From contig CM019701.1 of assembly GCA_009760885.1 (NCBI GenBank), positions 20,266,630-20,330,629 on the forward strand: a DNA stretch of 64,000 nucleotides, read 5' to 3'. A program made the translations under genes and the position numbers. The stretch is from Achatina immaculata. Taxonomy: Eukaryota > Mollusca > Gastropoda > Stylommatophora > Achatinidae. The notes under the pieces were generated by a model that saw only the letters and a program-made list of their open reading frames with translations, did no database searches and had not been told where the DNA came from. Position 1 is the first letter of the stretch; each line of letters opens with the position of its first letter. Positions 48,761-60,321 of the stretch are shown here, piece after piece.

Positions 48761-49514
48761 ATTTTGGTCATTTGTTGATGGAACAAAACCGTACTTAATA
48801 TACTCCACATCATATTTTCGAGTGTATTTAGTTTTCTTACAAGTATCAACATTAACGTCATCTCAATCAGAGACTCAAATTTGCTGCCACTACTACCAAT
48901 TTGCACAAAGTCGAAAGCTTATGGTTCACAAATCGATCCATTTTAGCACCCTAAGTTTAAACAATTAAAAAAGGCTATCTGAAAAGTCTCCATAATCACT
49001 ACGTGGGTTAACTGGAATCCGTTGATTAATCCAATATGAATTACACACAACATCAAGACCGAATAGCGGCTCTCAAGCCAACAGAATATGATTTTTAAAC
49101 TAAAACGCAATTGCTCAGAATTATATTTAACTTCTGCTCTCTCGAAGAATCTACGCTGTTCTCTAAAATTACATTGTAAAACTCGACGTTTCAGCAACAT
49201 GGTCAGAAAGATGCCGGTGTCATGCTTAAAAAGCATATGTATGTCACATTTCCATTTGATGTTGGAAGAAGCGCTGTCTGGACCATCCTTTCTCCAATAG
49301 CTGCATTGCAGACATACTAATAAAGCAACCTACAATTCTGTGGAGTCTGCCCCTATGCATTGCGTGAAAAATGTGGAATAATTTTTTATTGTATCTACTT
49401 TTTTCTCTCTTTTTTTTTTTTTGCTGCTTTGAAACTTCAGCGCGGCCCATAATACTCCCTGTCATGACCCACCTTTGGGCTACAGCCCTTGGGTTGAGAC
49501 CCACTGCTCTAGAT

Positions 49515-49610
49515 ACAATCACCAGACAAGTGGGGCTGAATATCAATATAATGAAGTCAGAAATAATGTAAGTAAAAACAGAAAACCAAATGGCAAGTAA
49601 CTCATTCCAT
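49515..49610 (+). mobile_element. LINE RT remainder beyond the hAT element
   Basis: ITRQVGLNINIMKSEIM continues the post-YADD region of the LINE interrupted at 46,277. The copy fades after about 49,600. Confidence 0.85.
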
Positions 49611-49747
49611 GCTAATAAACAAAAAGGGTGGCTGCTCCGATTATGGATTTTTTTGGCACTTGTGCTGTGACATTACTGGTGTCTAGTTGTAAAATTCAAT
49701 GTAACAAGGTAATTTTGTGTACAAAATGTGCTTATCATAATATGAAA

Positions 49748-50167
49748 CTACTTGTAAATGAAGGAAGATTTTACTAATCTTCTTCTTCTTCGTATGCACA
49801 GTGGCGATGATGCGTGGTACCCTAATATTTGTGATGCGCCTTTTGGCTGGGTACCTCCAACTTCAGCACCTTTCCTTGCTAGGGTAGACTGTGATCTTGC
49901 TTGGACTGCCATTATGACAGTGTAGGCTGCCCTGGCCAAAACATGAAATGTTTTCCAGCCTCTGATGGCTATACTTAAGCCCCTTCTCCATGTCAGATCC
50001 AGCATGCAACGCTGGCTGGCCAGACACTCCGACTCTGAAATGAGGAATCTGCTGAGTGCCTCAAATACATCCATTCCCCGCCATCTATATTTTGCTGGCT
50101 CTGTTTTGTTTACATCATTCTGATAGCCATTCATAGGCTTGTCATGTCCTGGATTCATTGGTTTCAC
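49748..50167 (-). mobile_element. Transposon-like ORF remnant, unassigned (139 codons)
   Basis: An uninterrupted minus-strand frame contains WRRGLSIAIRGWKTFHVLAR and QSTLARKGAEVGGTQPKG, ending with a run of Arg. I do not recognise the family. The Arg-rich end resembles 3' ends of some retroelement ORFs. It lies inside a PRPF6 intron and shows no splice context, so a host gene is unlikely. Confidence 0.3.
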
Positions 50168-51616
50168 ACCAGATTTTCCTCATCCCTGTCGGCAATCTCC
50201 ATGTCCCCATCCATCCACCAACCTGACATTACATTTTACAAAAATAACAATTACAATTAGTGTTGATTGCTACAGGTTTCTGGGCTACAGAAGTAGGTCA
50301 GAGTTTTTTAGCAAACATTTCACTAATAAACAAAACTAGTTTTACACACACAAAAAACGGCTGTGAAAATATGAAAGCATAGTATTTACATATTTTTGGT
50401 GTAAAAAATAAAAATACGTAAGAAACCTTCAAAACAATATTCTGCCATATATTTCCTCCTCCTGAATTTCACACACAAATTTTCAATAGTATTTTGGACT
50501 ATTTCTACAACTGTTCTGTAAATAAATAAACCTATAATGTCTGCAACTGACGGTCAGTATCACAAACAAAAAAAAAGAACAGAAAAAATGAATACCAGTC
50601 TCGATCAACACAATGAAAACTTTGTGCTTTTTTTAAGTTTTTAAACTTTTTTTAAACTTTAAAGTAATAAAAATCTTTGTCCCAGCCTTTCTAAGGTGAA
50701 AATGGAAGTTCCACTTTCAAATGACATTCGCAGTGATAAGGTAAATAAAAAGTAGCACAGTTCCTTTAATGAAACAAAGCGCATCGAAGGGTGCTAAGAA
50801 ACAGACAGTATAGAATCATTCCCAACAGCCATATTACCCTGTCCAGCATGGATTGAGTTAAAATTAATAATAAAAATCTAACACAAACAAATACACTCGC
50901 ATACATTGGCAGCATACTAACACCGGATGCAAAAACAAATAAAGACATAAAGAACAGAATAATAAAGTGAGAACAGCTTTCATTAATCTTAGAAACATCT
51001 GGAAGTTCTCCCAGCACAGTACTAGAACCAAAAAACTGTACCAAAGTTGTGTGTTAATCTTATATGGAACAGAATGTCAGAGACAACTGAAAAGGAAATG
51101 GGCTAATTATCTTCTTTCCACACAATCTGCCTCAGAAAGGTTTTAAATATTTACTGGCCACAGACAATAAATAATAGAGATTTACATGCCCCATGTAAAT
51201 TCACTTACTGTAATTGCATTCGATATAATCCAATGACCAAAAGATCTGCAAACAGGTGGCCAGACTCTTGCGTCACCAATCCAACCGTAAGACAGTAACA
51301 GTCACAAGGCACCAAAGAGCCATGCAATGGACATACAATGGAACAAAAAAAAAATGACAACTCAAGGCTACCTGCCAGAACCTGCAAAAGCGGAGATAAG
51401 TAGCTTGCATCACAGTCGGGGCATAATACAAATGTTGCCCACAGACCATGAGAATTTATTGCTGCCCTGGAAGATGCCACAGGGCATACTGGGCATTGAT
51501 GCTTAGCTGATTGCCGACCAAGGACATGAATGGATTTGCTATTCTGTTGGTAAGAGTGAAAATCTAACATCATAAAGGAGCCCGAATGCCACTCACGAAC
51601 AAGGTATTTTACATAC
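50168..51616. other. Intron, no recognised element
   Basis: AT-rich to about 51,050. The segment 51,200-51,590 is less AT-rich with a 122-codon minus ORF of no recognisable family, perhaps an old repeat. Confidence 0.4.
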
Positions 51617-51681
51617 CTGGAGGATGTTTCGGATTTGTTTCTCTCACTGACTTCAGAAGTAAACGAGCTTTCTTTACATCA
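51617..51681 (-). CDS. PRPF6: PRPF6 exon (4th visible)
   Basis: 65 nt. Acceptor TTGCAG, donor GTATGT. It encodes KKARLLLKSVRETNP, the start of the first HAT repeat. Both ends are split codons that match the neighbouring exons: AA+T upstream and G+CC downstream. A Helitron lies just upstream in the intron. Confidence 0.97.
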
Positions 51682-52104
51682 CTGCAATAAATTATGAATT
51701 AAGAAATGTTATCAATAATTTCAAAGACATCACTGTTTATATCACATAAATTCTAGTTGCCCAGTTCAAGAATTTAATTTTCAGAGCATCTGAACACGAA
51801 AATAAATAAATTATAAAAACCAGAAAGCAGCTTCATGGAATCAAAAGAAAAAATCTCAGAAAAATCCAGGACAGATATATTTTAAAATTTTCTACATAAC
51901 TGTTTACTTCTCAGATCTTCATCATGTTATACATATAAATTAATCAGGAAATACTCTCTAGGTGTATGTGTGCATGCACATTTGGTACACATGATTTACA
52001 ATCTGGAAAAAAATACTGCGGGTTTAAGACACCCCTAGCATCCCTAGAGGTGGGGGTGGGATTGAAAATGACAGATAGTAGTGAAGGAAGGGATGTTACT
52101 CCTG

Positions 52105-53690
52105 TAATATTTATGTGCAATGCCTGTCTCGAGTTGTGTGCCATACCAGAAAGTGTTGGGTGGACAAAATTCATCCCACACAAATCAATGATGTTATATC
52201 TGCTGAGTTGGCTGACCCAACACAATATCCCGAACTTTTTGCAGTGGTAATGAAAAAACATAATCCACGGACCATGCGGAAATCTAAATCCCAATTCTCC
52301 ATGTATGAAGGACGGAAAGTGTAACAAGAATTACCCAAGAAAATTGATTAAAGAGACACATACCGGAAATGACGGTTATCCTCTGTATAGACGGCGAGGT
52401 CCAGAAAATGGAGAGTTCACGGCGAAACTAAAGATACACAGCAACACAGATTTAGAAATCGACAATAGGTGGGTTGTGCCATTTTCACTGCTGCTGTCAA
52501 AAATGTCTCAGGCACACATCAATGTGGAGTACTGTAACAGTGTGAAATCGAACAGATATGTGTATATGAATAAATAAGTATGTTAACATATGCCTGTTTT
52601 TGGCATAACCAACGACAGAATAAACGATGAAGTGATGCAATATCAGTTGGGACAGTACATTAGCAGCAAGGAGGCAGTTTGGTGAATCCCAGGATTTCTA
52701 ATTCATGAAAGACACCCTACTGTTGTTCACCTCAGTGACAATTTAGAAAATGCTCAGAGAGTTTATTTCACAACAGAGATGACCATACAGTGGTTGTTCA
52801 GGCCACCAAACACGACCTTAATAGCATTCTTTCAAATGTATCAGCAGGATCCTTTCACAAGGATTTTGATTTATCCTGAGATACCTCGATATTACACGTG
52901 GAATGCATTGAGGAAAGTTTTCTGTAGAAGAAAAATTGGCCAGCATGTCCCTCGACATGATGAAGTCGCAAGTAGCGCCTTGAGTCGAGTGTACACAGTT
53001 CACCCCAATAACGCAGAATCCTATTTCCATAGGATGCTTCTTCACTCACTTCGAGGACCAAAATCTTCCACGGACCTAAGAACAGTAAACGTCGAGGTTT
53101 GCCAGACATTTAGAGAGGCATGTCAGAAGTTGGGTTTACTTGAAGGAGACCAGCACTGGGATGACACATTGTGAGAAGCTGAATTGGTCTCCCTTCCGGA
53201 GCAAATCAGAAACCTGTTTGCTATAATATTACATGCAGTTCATTGAATCCAAACACTTTATGGGAAAAATATAAGGAGGCCCTAAGTGAGGATATACTCG
53301 GCAAAGTCCGGATGGAAAATCTGACATTAGAAATTACGTTTGGTCCAGATATTTTCAACATGGCTTTGATTATTCTTGAGGACAAATGTGTAGCCACGAT
53401 CAATACAACATTACTGTAACTTGGCCTGCCTGCACCAGTACGAGATGGACAAGACGTACGTCACACAAATTACATATGAGAAATTACAATTTCCAGTGAG
53501 ACTTCTGTTCTCGATCATGATCACCAAGTCACCTGGGCAGTCTATTAAGTACTGCAGAGTGGGTTTGAGATCGCCATCTTTCTCCCATGGACAACTTTAT
53601 ACTGCTTCCTCACAAGAATTTATTTATTCTTTCTCCTGGAGGTGAAACTAAAAATGTTGTTTACAGTCATGTTTTGAGTTAAATTAATAT
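52105..53690 (+). mobile_element. Helitron rep/helicase ORF remnant, internally deleted
   Basis: In order on the plus strand: a degraded HUH zone (VVCHTRKCWVDKIHPTQIND), ISAELADPTQYPELFAVV, CNKNYPRKLIKETHTGNDGY, RRRGPENGEFTAKLKIHSN, HINVEYCNSVKSNRYVY, MYQQDPFTRILIYPEIPRYY, REACQKLGLLEGDQHWDDTL, GLPAPVRDG, then directly FPVRLLFSIMITKSPGQSIK and SFSHGQLYTASS. The first blocks are the Helitron_like_N region; the last are helicase motifs V and VI. The whole Pif1 ATPase middle with Walker A/B is missing. Several frameshifts. Confidence 0.92.
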
Positions 53691-53829
53691 TACACTGAAT
53701 TCGTAAAAGTCTTCACTTTATAATTTGTATACTGTACTTATCCCTAAATACCTGTAAATAAAATTACTTTGAATTTACACTATAGATAGAATTCATTCCT
53801 TTTCCTGTGTAATAGAAGATTGGGATAAA

Positions 53830-53863
53830 TATATTACTGGGCAACGCCAGATAATCAGCTTGT
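53830..53863 (+). repeat. Helitron 3' terminus with hairpin
   Basis: ATTACTGGGCAACGCCAG contains a CTGG/CCAG stem; AATCAGCTTGT follows about 10 nt later. A short GC-rich hairpin followed by a CTRR-like end and a T is the Helitron 3' signature. Here CTAG appears as CTTG. Confidence 0.75.
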
Positions 53864-54226
53864 AGATATATAAAATTCAATTGCCTGTAAGTCAAATTCA
53901 ATGGCCTTTAAATTGGCACTGTATCCGGTTATGATGGGGTCAAATAGCTTCTCTTTAGAGACATTAGAAGTAAAAATTTAGTAGTCTGCCAATGTCTCAT
54001 ATGCACATAGGTCAACCCCACATCCTCTACAAAAAGTGACTTATAAGGCCACTAACTAATGAAGATCTGACTTGCTCTAGGTTAAATTCTGCCCTTTAAA
54101 TTGTAACTGGTCCAGTAAACTGGCTGTGGATCTCTTTACTGTTCTAGAAAGCACTTAAAGAATAGACAGATTGATATGAACAAAAAAATGACTGGGAAAC
54201 AATTTCAAAAGTATATAAATCAACAT

Positions 54227-54937
54227 TCATTCATTCATTTGCATGTCCCTTGCAGAACTTTCCCTAACAGCGGTCCTGTAGGCCTCTTGGCTATGAGCAA
54301 GATGGCCTGCTGCTGATGCATCCATTTGCAGATCATCAACGATGTCTTTCAGCCAACTTCGCCTTGGTCCTCCTCTCTTTTTTTTCCCAATTATGTATCC
54401 TTCCAAGACAGTCTTCTCTAGATTATCATGACGTTTAATGAGTCCAAAATATTTAAGTTTTCTCTCTTAATCCTCTTTACTAGCCAACCTTCTTCAATAT
54501 TAAGTTCTTGTAGTATGGATATATTTGTTCTTTTTTTGTGTCCATATTTGAAGAACTCCTCTATAGCATTTACATTCAAAGGCATTTATGTGTTTCTCAG
54601 CTGTTTTGTTAGGTGTCCATGTCTCACAGGCACATGCTGCCATGGGAAAGATGCATGCCCTTAAAAATCTTATTTTTGTAGTTCTGTCTCCACAGATTCT
54701 TTAGTTGTTTTACTTTCTGAAGAGCGATAGATGTCCTTCTTTTAATTTCCCTCATTGTAGCTCCATTATTACTTAGTAGTGATCCAAGATATTAAAAACT
54801 CTCCGCTTCTTCCACATTGATACATTTATCGGCTGCCTTGTTTGTTTTGTCAGTTATCATCAATTTAGTCTTCTTCCTGTTAAGATAGAGGTTTTGGTCT
54901 TCGCAGTTCTCACAGACTGACATAATTCATTTTTCCA
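54227..54937 (-). mobile_element. RTE-clade LINE 3' end, 711 bp
   Basis: Minus-strand C-terminal region of the RTE family with a (GAAT)n tail. Perfect 10-bp duplications AAATCAACAT at 54,217-54,226 and 54,938-54,947. Small deletions break the frame. Confidence 0.92.
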
Positions 54938-55077
54938 AAATCAACATAAGTGACATATAAAAAAAAAAAGGAAGTAGCGGAGGAATTGCAGACGAGAAAC
55001 ATAAAAATAATGGGTATGAAAGTAGTAAAAAGTATGAACAAATACACAAAAATTACACATCCTTTACTCTGGAGCGA

Positions 55078-55215
55078 GTAAAGAATGAATGAATGAATGA
55101 TCTTTATTTTTAAAGGGTAAAGAATTGGGCACACAGGCCCATCTTACATTCTGCCCTTCATCACTCCATCTTTCATTCTTCCCACATACTCGATTTAATA
55201 CAAGTATACAAATTA
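55078..55215 (-). mobile_element. Short retroelement 3' end with (GAAT)n tail
   Basis: In reverse orientation it has TGTGTGCCCAATTCTTTACC, then AATAAAGATCATTC and a GAATGAATGAATGA-type tail at 55,084-55,100. It looks like a LINE or SINE tail; the parent is unknown. Confidence 0.5.
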
Positions 55216-55225
55216 CATTAGAAAA

Positions 55226-55610
55226 AAAAAAAATCAAATGAGTGTAAGATTAAACTATTACATTAAAAGAGAAAGTAAGCAAGAAGTAGCAAAGCAAGAT
55301 GTCAGGATGATCATAGAACCAACCACAGATAGTAAAACTCGTGAAAGAAAATTTATATCAGAAAGAATAACTGTCAAAATAAAAGAAAATAAGAAAACCA
55401 CAACTTGTCCAAATATATGCTTCTTGCAATGCACCAGACAGGAAGAATGTGAAAAGTTTTTTTTTAATAACCTCCATGACACAATAAAGAACATAAGCAA
55501 AGAGGACAATATCAAAATTATGGGAGACTTCAACAACAACATCAACAAAAACTGGAACGTGAACAGAAATAGCAAAACACCTGGGAGTCTTGAGTGACCC
55601 ACAGTGTGCT
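55226..55610 (+). mobile_element. LINE endonuclease fragment
   Basis: An open plus-strand frame of 119 codons (55,238-55,597) includes a FISERITVKIKENKKTTTCP strand and KIMGDFNNNINKN, the catalytic MGDFN motif of LINE endonucleases. Decayed continuation may reach about 56,040. PRPF6 exon sequence at 56,166 separates it from the RT pieces further right. Confidence 0.75.
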
Positions 55611-56165
55611 AGAAACAAAAATGGTAGCAGGGTTCTGAACTATACAGGCAGTATGACCTTTTGTGTGTTTATCACAAATATATTCGTTAAACACAATTTC
55701 ATTAATTTCACCATGTAACTGCAGAAAAACAAAACCCTTCAGAAAATATTCCCAAAAGGTGGACTATAAATTAATTCCTTTTTACTAACAACAAGACCAA
55801 GCACTTATAGCTACATCAGAGAGAGACCTACTGCAGAACAGGATAACATGTACAGGCAGTGTACAACATAAAAAATTCACAACTGGGAATAGTAGTAAAC
55901 AGACAGAGAGGCAGCCCATGCAAGAGGAAATGACAGAAACCATAAATATTCATTATGTGAAGCAAACTGCTGAACCCTATAAAGATGCACGTCTGTTCCC
56001 TCAACACAGAAAAATAATATATGAGGAAGGAGACAAGGCATGACAAATTAATAAACCTCTTTCACAAACAAGTTTTATTTTTTCATGACTCATATTAAAT
56101 GCTGTTAGTTTATAACTTTTTGAACTAAAGACAAATAATAATTAACATGTACACAATGTCCATAC

Positions 56166-56260
56166 TTAATATCTCCTCCATGTGATGGTAACATACTTTG
56201 CAAGTCTGTTAGGTATCCTTTTGGATCAACAACAGTCTGACCACTAACTGAATCAGAAAC
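56166..56260 (-). CDS. PRPF6: PRPF6 exon (3rd visible)
   Basis: 95 nt. Acceptor ATCAAG, donor GTATGG. It encodes [16 protein letters not shown] and a SHGGDI end, the conserved block just before the HAT repeats. LINE remnants lie on both sides, at about 55.2-56.0 kb and from 56.6 kb. Confidence 0.97.
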
Positions 56261-56408
56261 CTTGATAATTTAAAAAAAAATAGTTTTATAATAATGTCAT
56301 TAAAAATTAAATCATTAAAAAGTACCTGTAAATCATTCTGCCATTTCTATCAAGATACCACATATTTATTATTGTATGCAAGGTGCAAAGAGGTCAAAAG
56401 AAACTCAT

Positions 56409-56430
56409 CGTCTCTCTCTCTCCTTCTCTC

Positions 56431-56468
<38 letters not shown>

Positions 56469-56470
56469 TG
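56409..56470. repeat. (TC)n-(AG)n inverted microsatellite
   Basis: CT-rich then AG-rich units, self-complementary across about 20 bp on each side. Confidence 0.9.
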
Positions 56471-56619
56471 AAGGGCTTTAAATTTGAGTGAAATGTTTTA
56501 AATATATGAGTGCATGTGCATGTAAATATAAACATGCACACATACATACACACAAAAACAACATAAAGGTTTTTTTATGATGGAGCTGGTGCTATGGTAT
56601 TATGGAAGTGGAGCCAAAT

Positions 56620-56835
56620 GGGCAAAGGAAAGTTATGCTAAAAAAAATGGGAGCGAAAGATATACATTGCACTTTGGATTGTTTGTGTATGTGTAGGTGT
56701 AAATGTCAAGTCATTTACCAAGTCATGTGTGAGGATATAAAGGAAATTGGTGTCAATGACTGGAGAGTGAAGATTAGGAACTGAGAGGAATGGAGGCAGC
56801 AATGAGTCTTAATGGCTTGGAAAGCTGAAGAAGGA
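56620..56835 (+). mobile_element. LINE 3' terminal fragment
   Basis: AAATTGGTGTCAATGACTGG to GCTTGGAAAGCTGAAGAAG matches 59,055-59,162, the end of the LINE downstream, so this is a separate truncated copy of the same family. Confidence 0.75.
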
Positions 56836-56999
56836 ACATCCATAAACAAAAATGGAAATCCCTCAATAATCTAACATGCAACCAGATAAACCATGTTTTA
56901 ATTGATATCAAGCACACAACAAATGACCATGTTTTAACTAATACCAAGCACACAACAAACATACTTCAGATCAGAAGTTACAGAGCAGCACTAACCATT

Positions 57000-59165
57000 A
57001 TGTTGTTGGAGCTAAATTAAAATTCAGACTGAAGAAAATTTTTATAGTAAATTAAATAAAAGCTCAGTAATAAATAGAGATGTTTCAAAAGAAAAGACAC
57101 TGAAGAAAAATTCAGAACAGAGCTAAACCATAAGATAAACACAAGAGGGAATGAAGAAAATAAAAGCATTGATGACAGATGGGAAGATATAAAAACCATT
57201 ATAATAAAGAACACAGCGGAAGAATGCCTGGGAGTCAACACCATAAATTTAAAAAAAAAAAGAAATGGTTTGGATTAAGTCTGCAGAGAGGTAGTCATAA
57301 AGAAAAGAACAGCAAGACAGATATGGTTGAACGACATGAACAACAAAACAAATGAGAAGTATCACACACAATGTAAGAAACTCAAAAGGTTATTCACCAA
57401 CAAAAACAACAACATATGAAAGACATGGTAAGCAAGATCAAAATAAGAAAAGCACGGAATACTATTTTTTTAACAAAACTGCAAACAGTAAAGCAAGGGT
57501 ATAAACAACCTCTGCAGCACTTGAAAAATAGTAATGGAAGCATGATAAATAATAAAGGGAAAATATGTATCAGGTGGAAAGAATATTTTGAAATACTAAT
57601 AAACTGTGAAGACCCTATAAAGCACATTACCATACAAAGAAATACATACTTGTGAACCTGAAATGGAGGAACCAGACTTAGAAGAAGTCATCTACAGAAT
57701 CATGTTTCTACAAAACAACAAAGCACTTGGTTCAGATGGAATTGCTGCAAAAATGATTAAGGAAGGAGGTCTAAATCTACATGAACAGATGTGTCCACTA
57801 ATACAACAAATATGGAGAGAAATAAAACTCTGTAGTGAATGGAAAGAATCATTACTGACCCCAGTATTCAAAAAAAAGGTCAATAAGAGCAAGTGTGAAA
57901 ACTACAGAGGAATATCCTTACTACTAACAAGCTACAGAATACTATCTATAATACTCTTAAATAGATTAAAACCATACAGTGAGAACATACTGGGAGACTA
58001 TCAAGCTGATTTTTAGAAGAATCATTGACCAAATATTTTATCTAAAGAGCACAAAAGTACTGGGAATGTGGAAAAGAAGTATATAATATCTTCACAGACT
58101 TCAAAAAAGCTTATGACAGCACAGATAGGAGCAGCTTATGGACAATTTTGAAAGAATTTGAGATACCTAATAAATTAATCAATTTGACCAGAATATGTAT
58201 GGAGGATGCACAAAATATAGTAATATATAAAGGAAGAAAGTCAAAACCCTTCTATATAAAAACTAGTTTAAAACAAGGTGATACATTATCTCTACTACTT
58301 TTCCACCTAGTGCTAGAAAAGGTAATCAGAAAAGTGAAAGAAGAAAGCAGTACAGAAGAACAAGCTAAAATACTAGGATACGCTGATGACACTGACCTGG
58401 TGGGGGGAGCTATGCAAGAAGTCATCACTATCTGCATACATCTGAGAAATGTGGCACTAAAAATGGGCTTGACCATTAACCAAGATAAGACAGAGTATAT
58501 GAAGATACCAAGAGACCAGAGGCAGAATGATCCAGATTATATAAATGTTGGAGATATGTTTATTAGGAAAGCAGAAACATACACATATCTAGGCACAACT
58601 TTCAACAGAAGCAACATGGTAAGCAAGGAAATTAAAAGCAGAGTACAGATAGGGAATAAAATATACTTTGCCTTGCAAGCCTGTTAAAATCCAAAATCCT
58701 GTCACAAAACACCAAAAGTACAAAACTATAATAAGACCAGTAGTCATGTAAGGATTAGTAACGTGGAGTACAACAAAAAAAGATGAACAATTATAGATCT
58801 TTGAGAACAAGATTCTAAGAAGAATCTTTGGGCCCAAAAAAAGGATACCAACAGTGGAGAATGGACAGCTAGAAAGAACACTGAACTGCTTATTTAAATC
58901 CCAATGATATTATAAATCTCTTGAAACTGGACAGACTATGCTGTGAGGGGCATACAGAAAGAATGGAAGACAATAGACAAATGAAGATGATGTATGCACA
59001 ATATCAAGGGGTAGACCAAGACAGAGATGGAAAGACAATATAGAAGAGATTATAAAAGAAACTGGTGTCACCAACTGGAAAGAGAAGATCAGGAATAGAG
59101 AGGAATGGAAGCGAATTTTATCTGCAGTAATGAGCCTTAATGGATCGGAAAGCTGAAGAAGAAGA
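57000..59165 (+). mobile_element. LINE linker, RT and 3' end (2.2 kb)
   Basis: The plus strand contains EEPDLEEVIYRIMFLQNNKA, GSDGIAAKMIKEGGLNLHEQ, KVNKSKCENYRGISLLLTSY, KPFYIKTSLKQGDTLSLLLF, AKILGYADDTDLVGGAMQEV (intact YADD) and KSRVQIGNKIYFALQA. A decayed C-terminus ends at AAAGCTGAAGAAGAAG. Two frames of 117 and 179 codons are open, with breaks between them. This RTE/Jockey-like family is common in arthropods and other invertebrates. The endonuclease is not attached. Confidence 0.88.
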
Positions 59166-59935
59166 AGATAACAACTTAGAATCCTCTTTTCAAACTCAGA
59201 CTACAGAAATGAATACATTATTTAGAGCAGACTAAAATTAGACAAAGAGCTACGTATCGTAGGAAGCAAGTCACCCAAGGGATCTGGACAGTTTAAGACA
59301 GAGTAACATATTTTCATTAGAGGAGTAGCAGAGCCTGTTGAGAAGCAAATTTCATTCTGTCTATTTTTCTGGGGTCACCTTGTTTGTTATGATTGTTGCT
59401 TTGAAAGAAAAGCAGACAGAGAATGATATATCAATAATGTAAACATGCTGAAGTCTATTTTCCTAAAAGATCTTGTTTTATGCAGAGCCTTGTTACGAAG
59501 TGTTAATATACTGATATTCATATCATTATCATTTTTCAGTTCAAATTCAGTAATCATTAGCGAGTGTATTACACAATACAAGTAATCTGTCATTATGATA
59601 TTTTGAGATCATTTTGAACACTAAGATACGCTTACTATTTTTTCAAGATATATGTTGGTGGGTTATGTTGATGTTTGGTAGATGTGTCAATAAATGTGTT
59701 GAACGTCACTCTTGTTGACCTACTTTAATAATGTCACTCTGTGAGATGCTGTTTTGTAGACTACCCTATATGTTCACACTGGTACTCTTATATAGATTAG
59801 GATTCTCTTTCTCAAAATAATTTTATAATTAGATACTTATTTTAAAAAAAAAAAAAGATTCTCATCATTCTCAAAATAAAATTAGATATTATAATTTGAA
59901 ATCATTTCAACTGAACTAGTCATTTCTAAAAGATC
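59166..59935. other. Intron, no recognised element
   Basis: AT-rich, nothing identifiable. Confidence 0.5.
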
Positions 59936-59939
59936 TGAC

Positions 59940-60068
59940 CTGAGTTAGCTTTATATCCATGAGCGTGTTTCTGGCTTGTCCAATCTTTTTCATGTCAATA
60001 TCTGCACTTGGAGTAGCAGAACCCACAGGTGTGATGGCCCCAAATGGAGTGGTCAAACCACCATACTT
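59940..60068 (-). CDS. PRPF6: PRPF6 exon (2nd visible)
   Basis: 129 nt, 43 whole codons. Acceptor ATTAG, donor GTCAGA. It carries the GGLTTP-type Gly/Pro/Thr segment and then [15 protein letters not shown], a strongly conserved PRPF6 block. The GGLTTP repeats are fewer than in human PRPF6. Confidence 0.95.
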
Positions 60069-60239
60069 CTAATGACAAAGCAAGGCATAATTTCAAATTT
60101 ATAATGATTTAACATTACAAATGTTACTAAGGCATTAACAATGATCATTTCTGTTCCACAATTTAAGAGGGAAGAAAACAAAACAGCTAATAAAATAAAA
60201 ATAGAGAAATGGTGGGTGGCTGAAAAATGTAGTGGTCAC

Positions 60240-60321
60240 CTGGTCTTGCTCAGATATGGTTGTGTTCATGCTATTCTGTGAGGCAGCCCTTGCAAGGACA
60301 CTGTCAGGTACAGGAGTAAAT
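60240..60321 (-). CDS. PRPF6: PRPF6 exon (1st visible)
   Basis: 82 nt. Acceptor TTTCAG, donor GTGACC. It encodes FTPVPDSVLARAASQ followed by a Ser/Thr-rich stretch ending EQDQ. This is the linker between the PRP1 N-terminal region and the glycine/proline-rich segment. The exon starts with the last base of a codon, so an upstream exon must end in phase 2; that exon was not found in the window. Confidence 0.9.

Larger units (their letters stand above)
46278..49506 (-). mobile_element. hAT transposon (3,229 bp) with decayed transposase
   Basis: Perfect 8-bp duplications CTCTAGAT lie at 46,270-46,277 and 49,507-49,514. Terminal repeats are CAGCGGTTCTCAGACCC and, inverted, CAGTGGGTCTCAACCC. The minus strand encodes a ZBED5/SCAND3-like (Buster-type) transposase: THCLIHREALTSKKLNE, FAQLCIESDTEHKHLLLHS, AVHRLSRGKVLARVFELR, and at the C-terminus YLCEFSFSALTTMKTKYRS, the hATC dimerisation block. 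Stops and frameshifts occur throughout, plus a 76-bp tandem duplication near 48,610-48,760. The target fits the hAT preference for a central TA. Confidence 0.94.

Noticed and set aside
46434..48930. Possible domesticated ZBED5/SCAND3-like host gene
   Set aside because: The transposase reading has many stops and frameshifts, is split by a MITE, and sits between intact terminal repeats and target duplications. It is a dead transposon.
49748..50167. 139-codon ORF as a host gene
   Set aside because: It lies inside a PRPF6 intron, lacks any splice or family support and has a retroelement-like Arg-rich end; kept only as an unassigned transposon-like remnant.
51205..51573. 122-codon minus-strand ORF next to a PRPF6 exon as an extra exon or gene
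   Set aside because: It has no recognisable domain, and the neighbouring PRPF6 exons already join in phase without it.
55226..59165. Treating the endonuclease at 55.2 kb and the RT at 57-59 kb as one LINE
   Set aside because: A PRPF6 exon at 56,166-56,260 and another LINE 3' end at 56.6-56.8 kb lie between them, so they are separate insertions.
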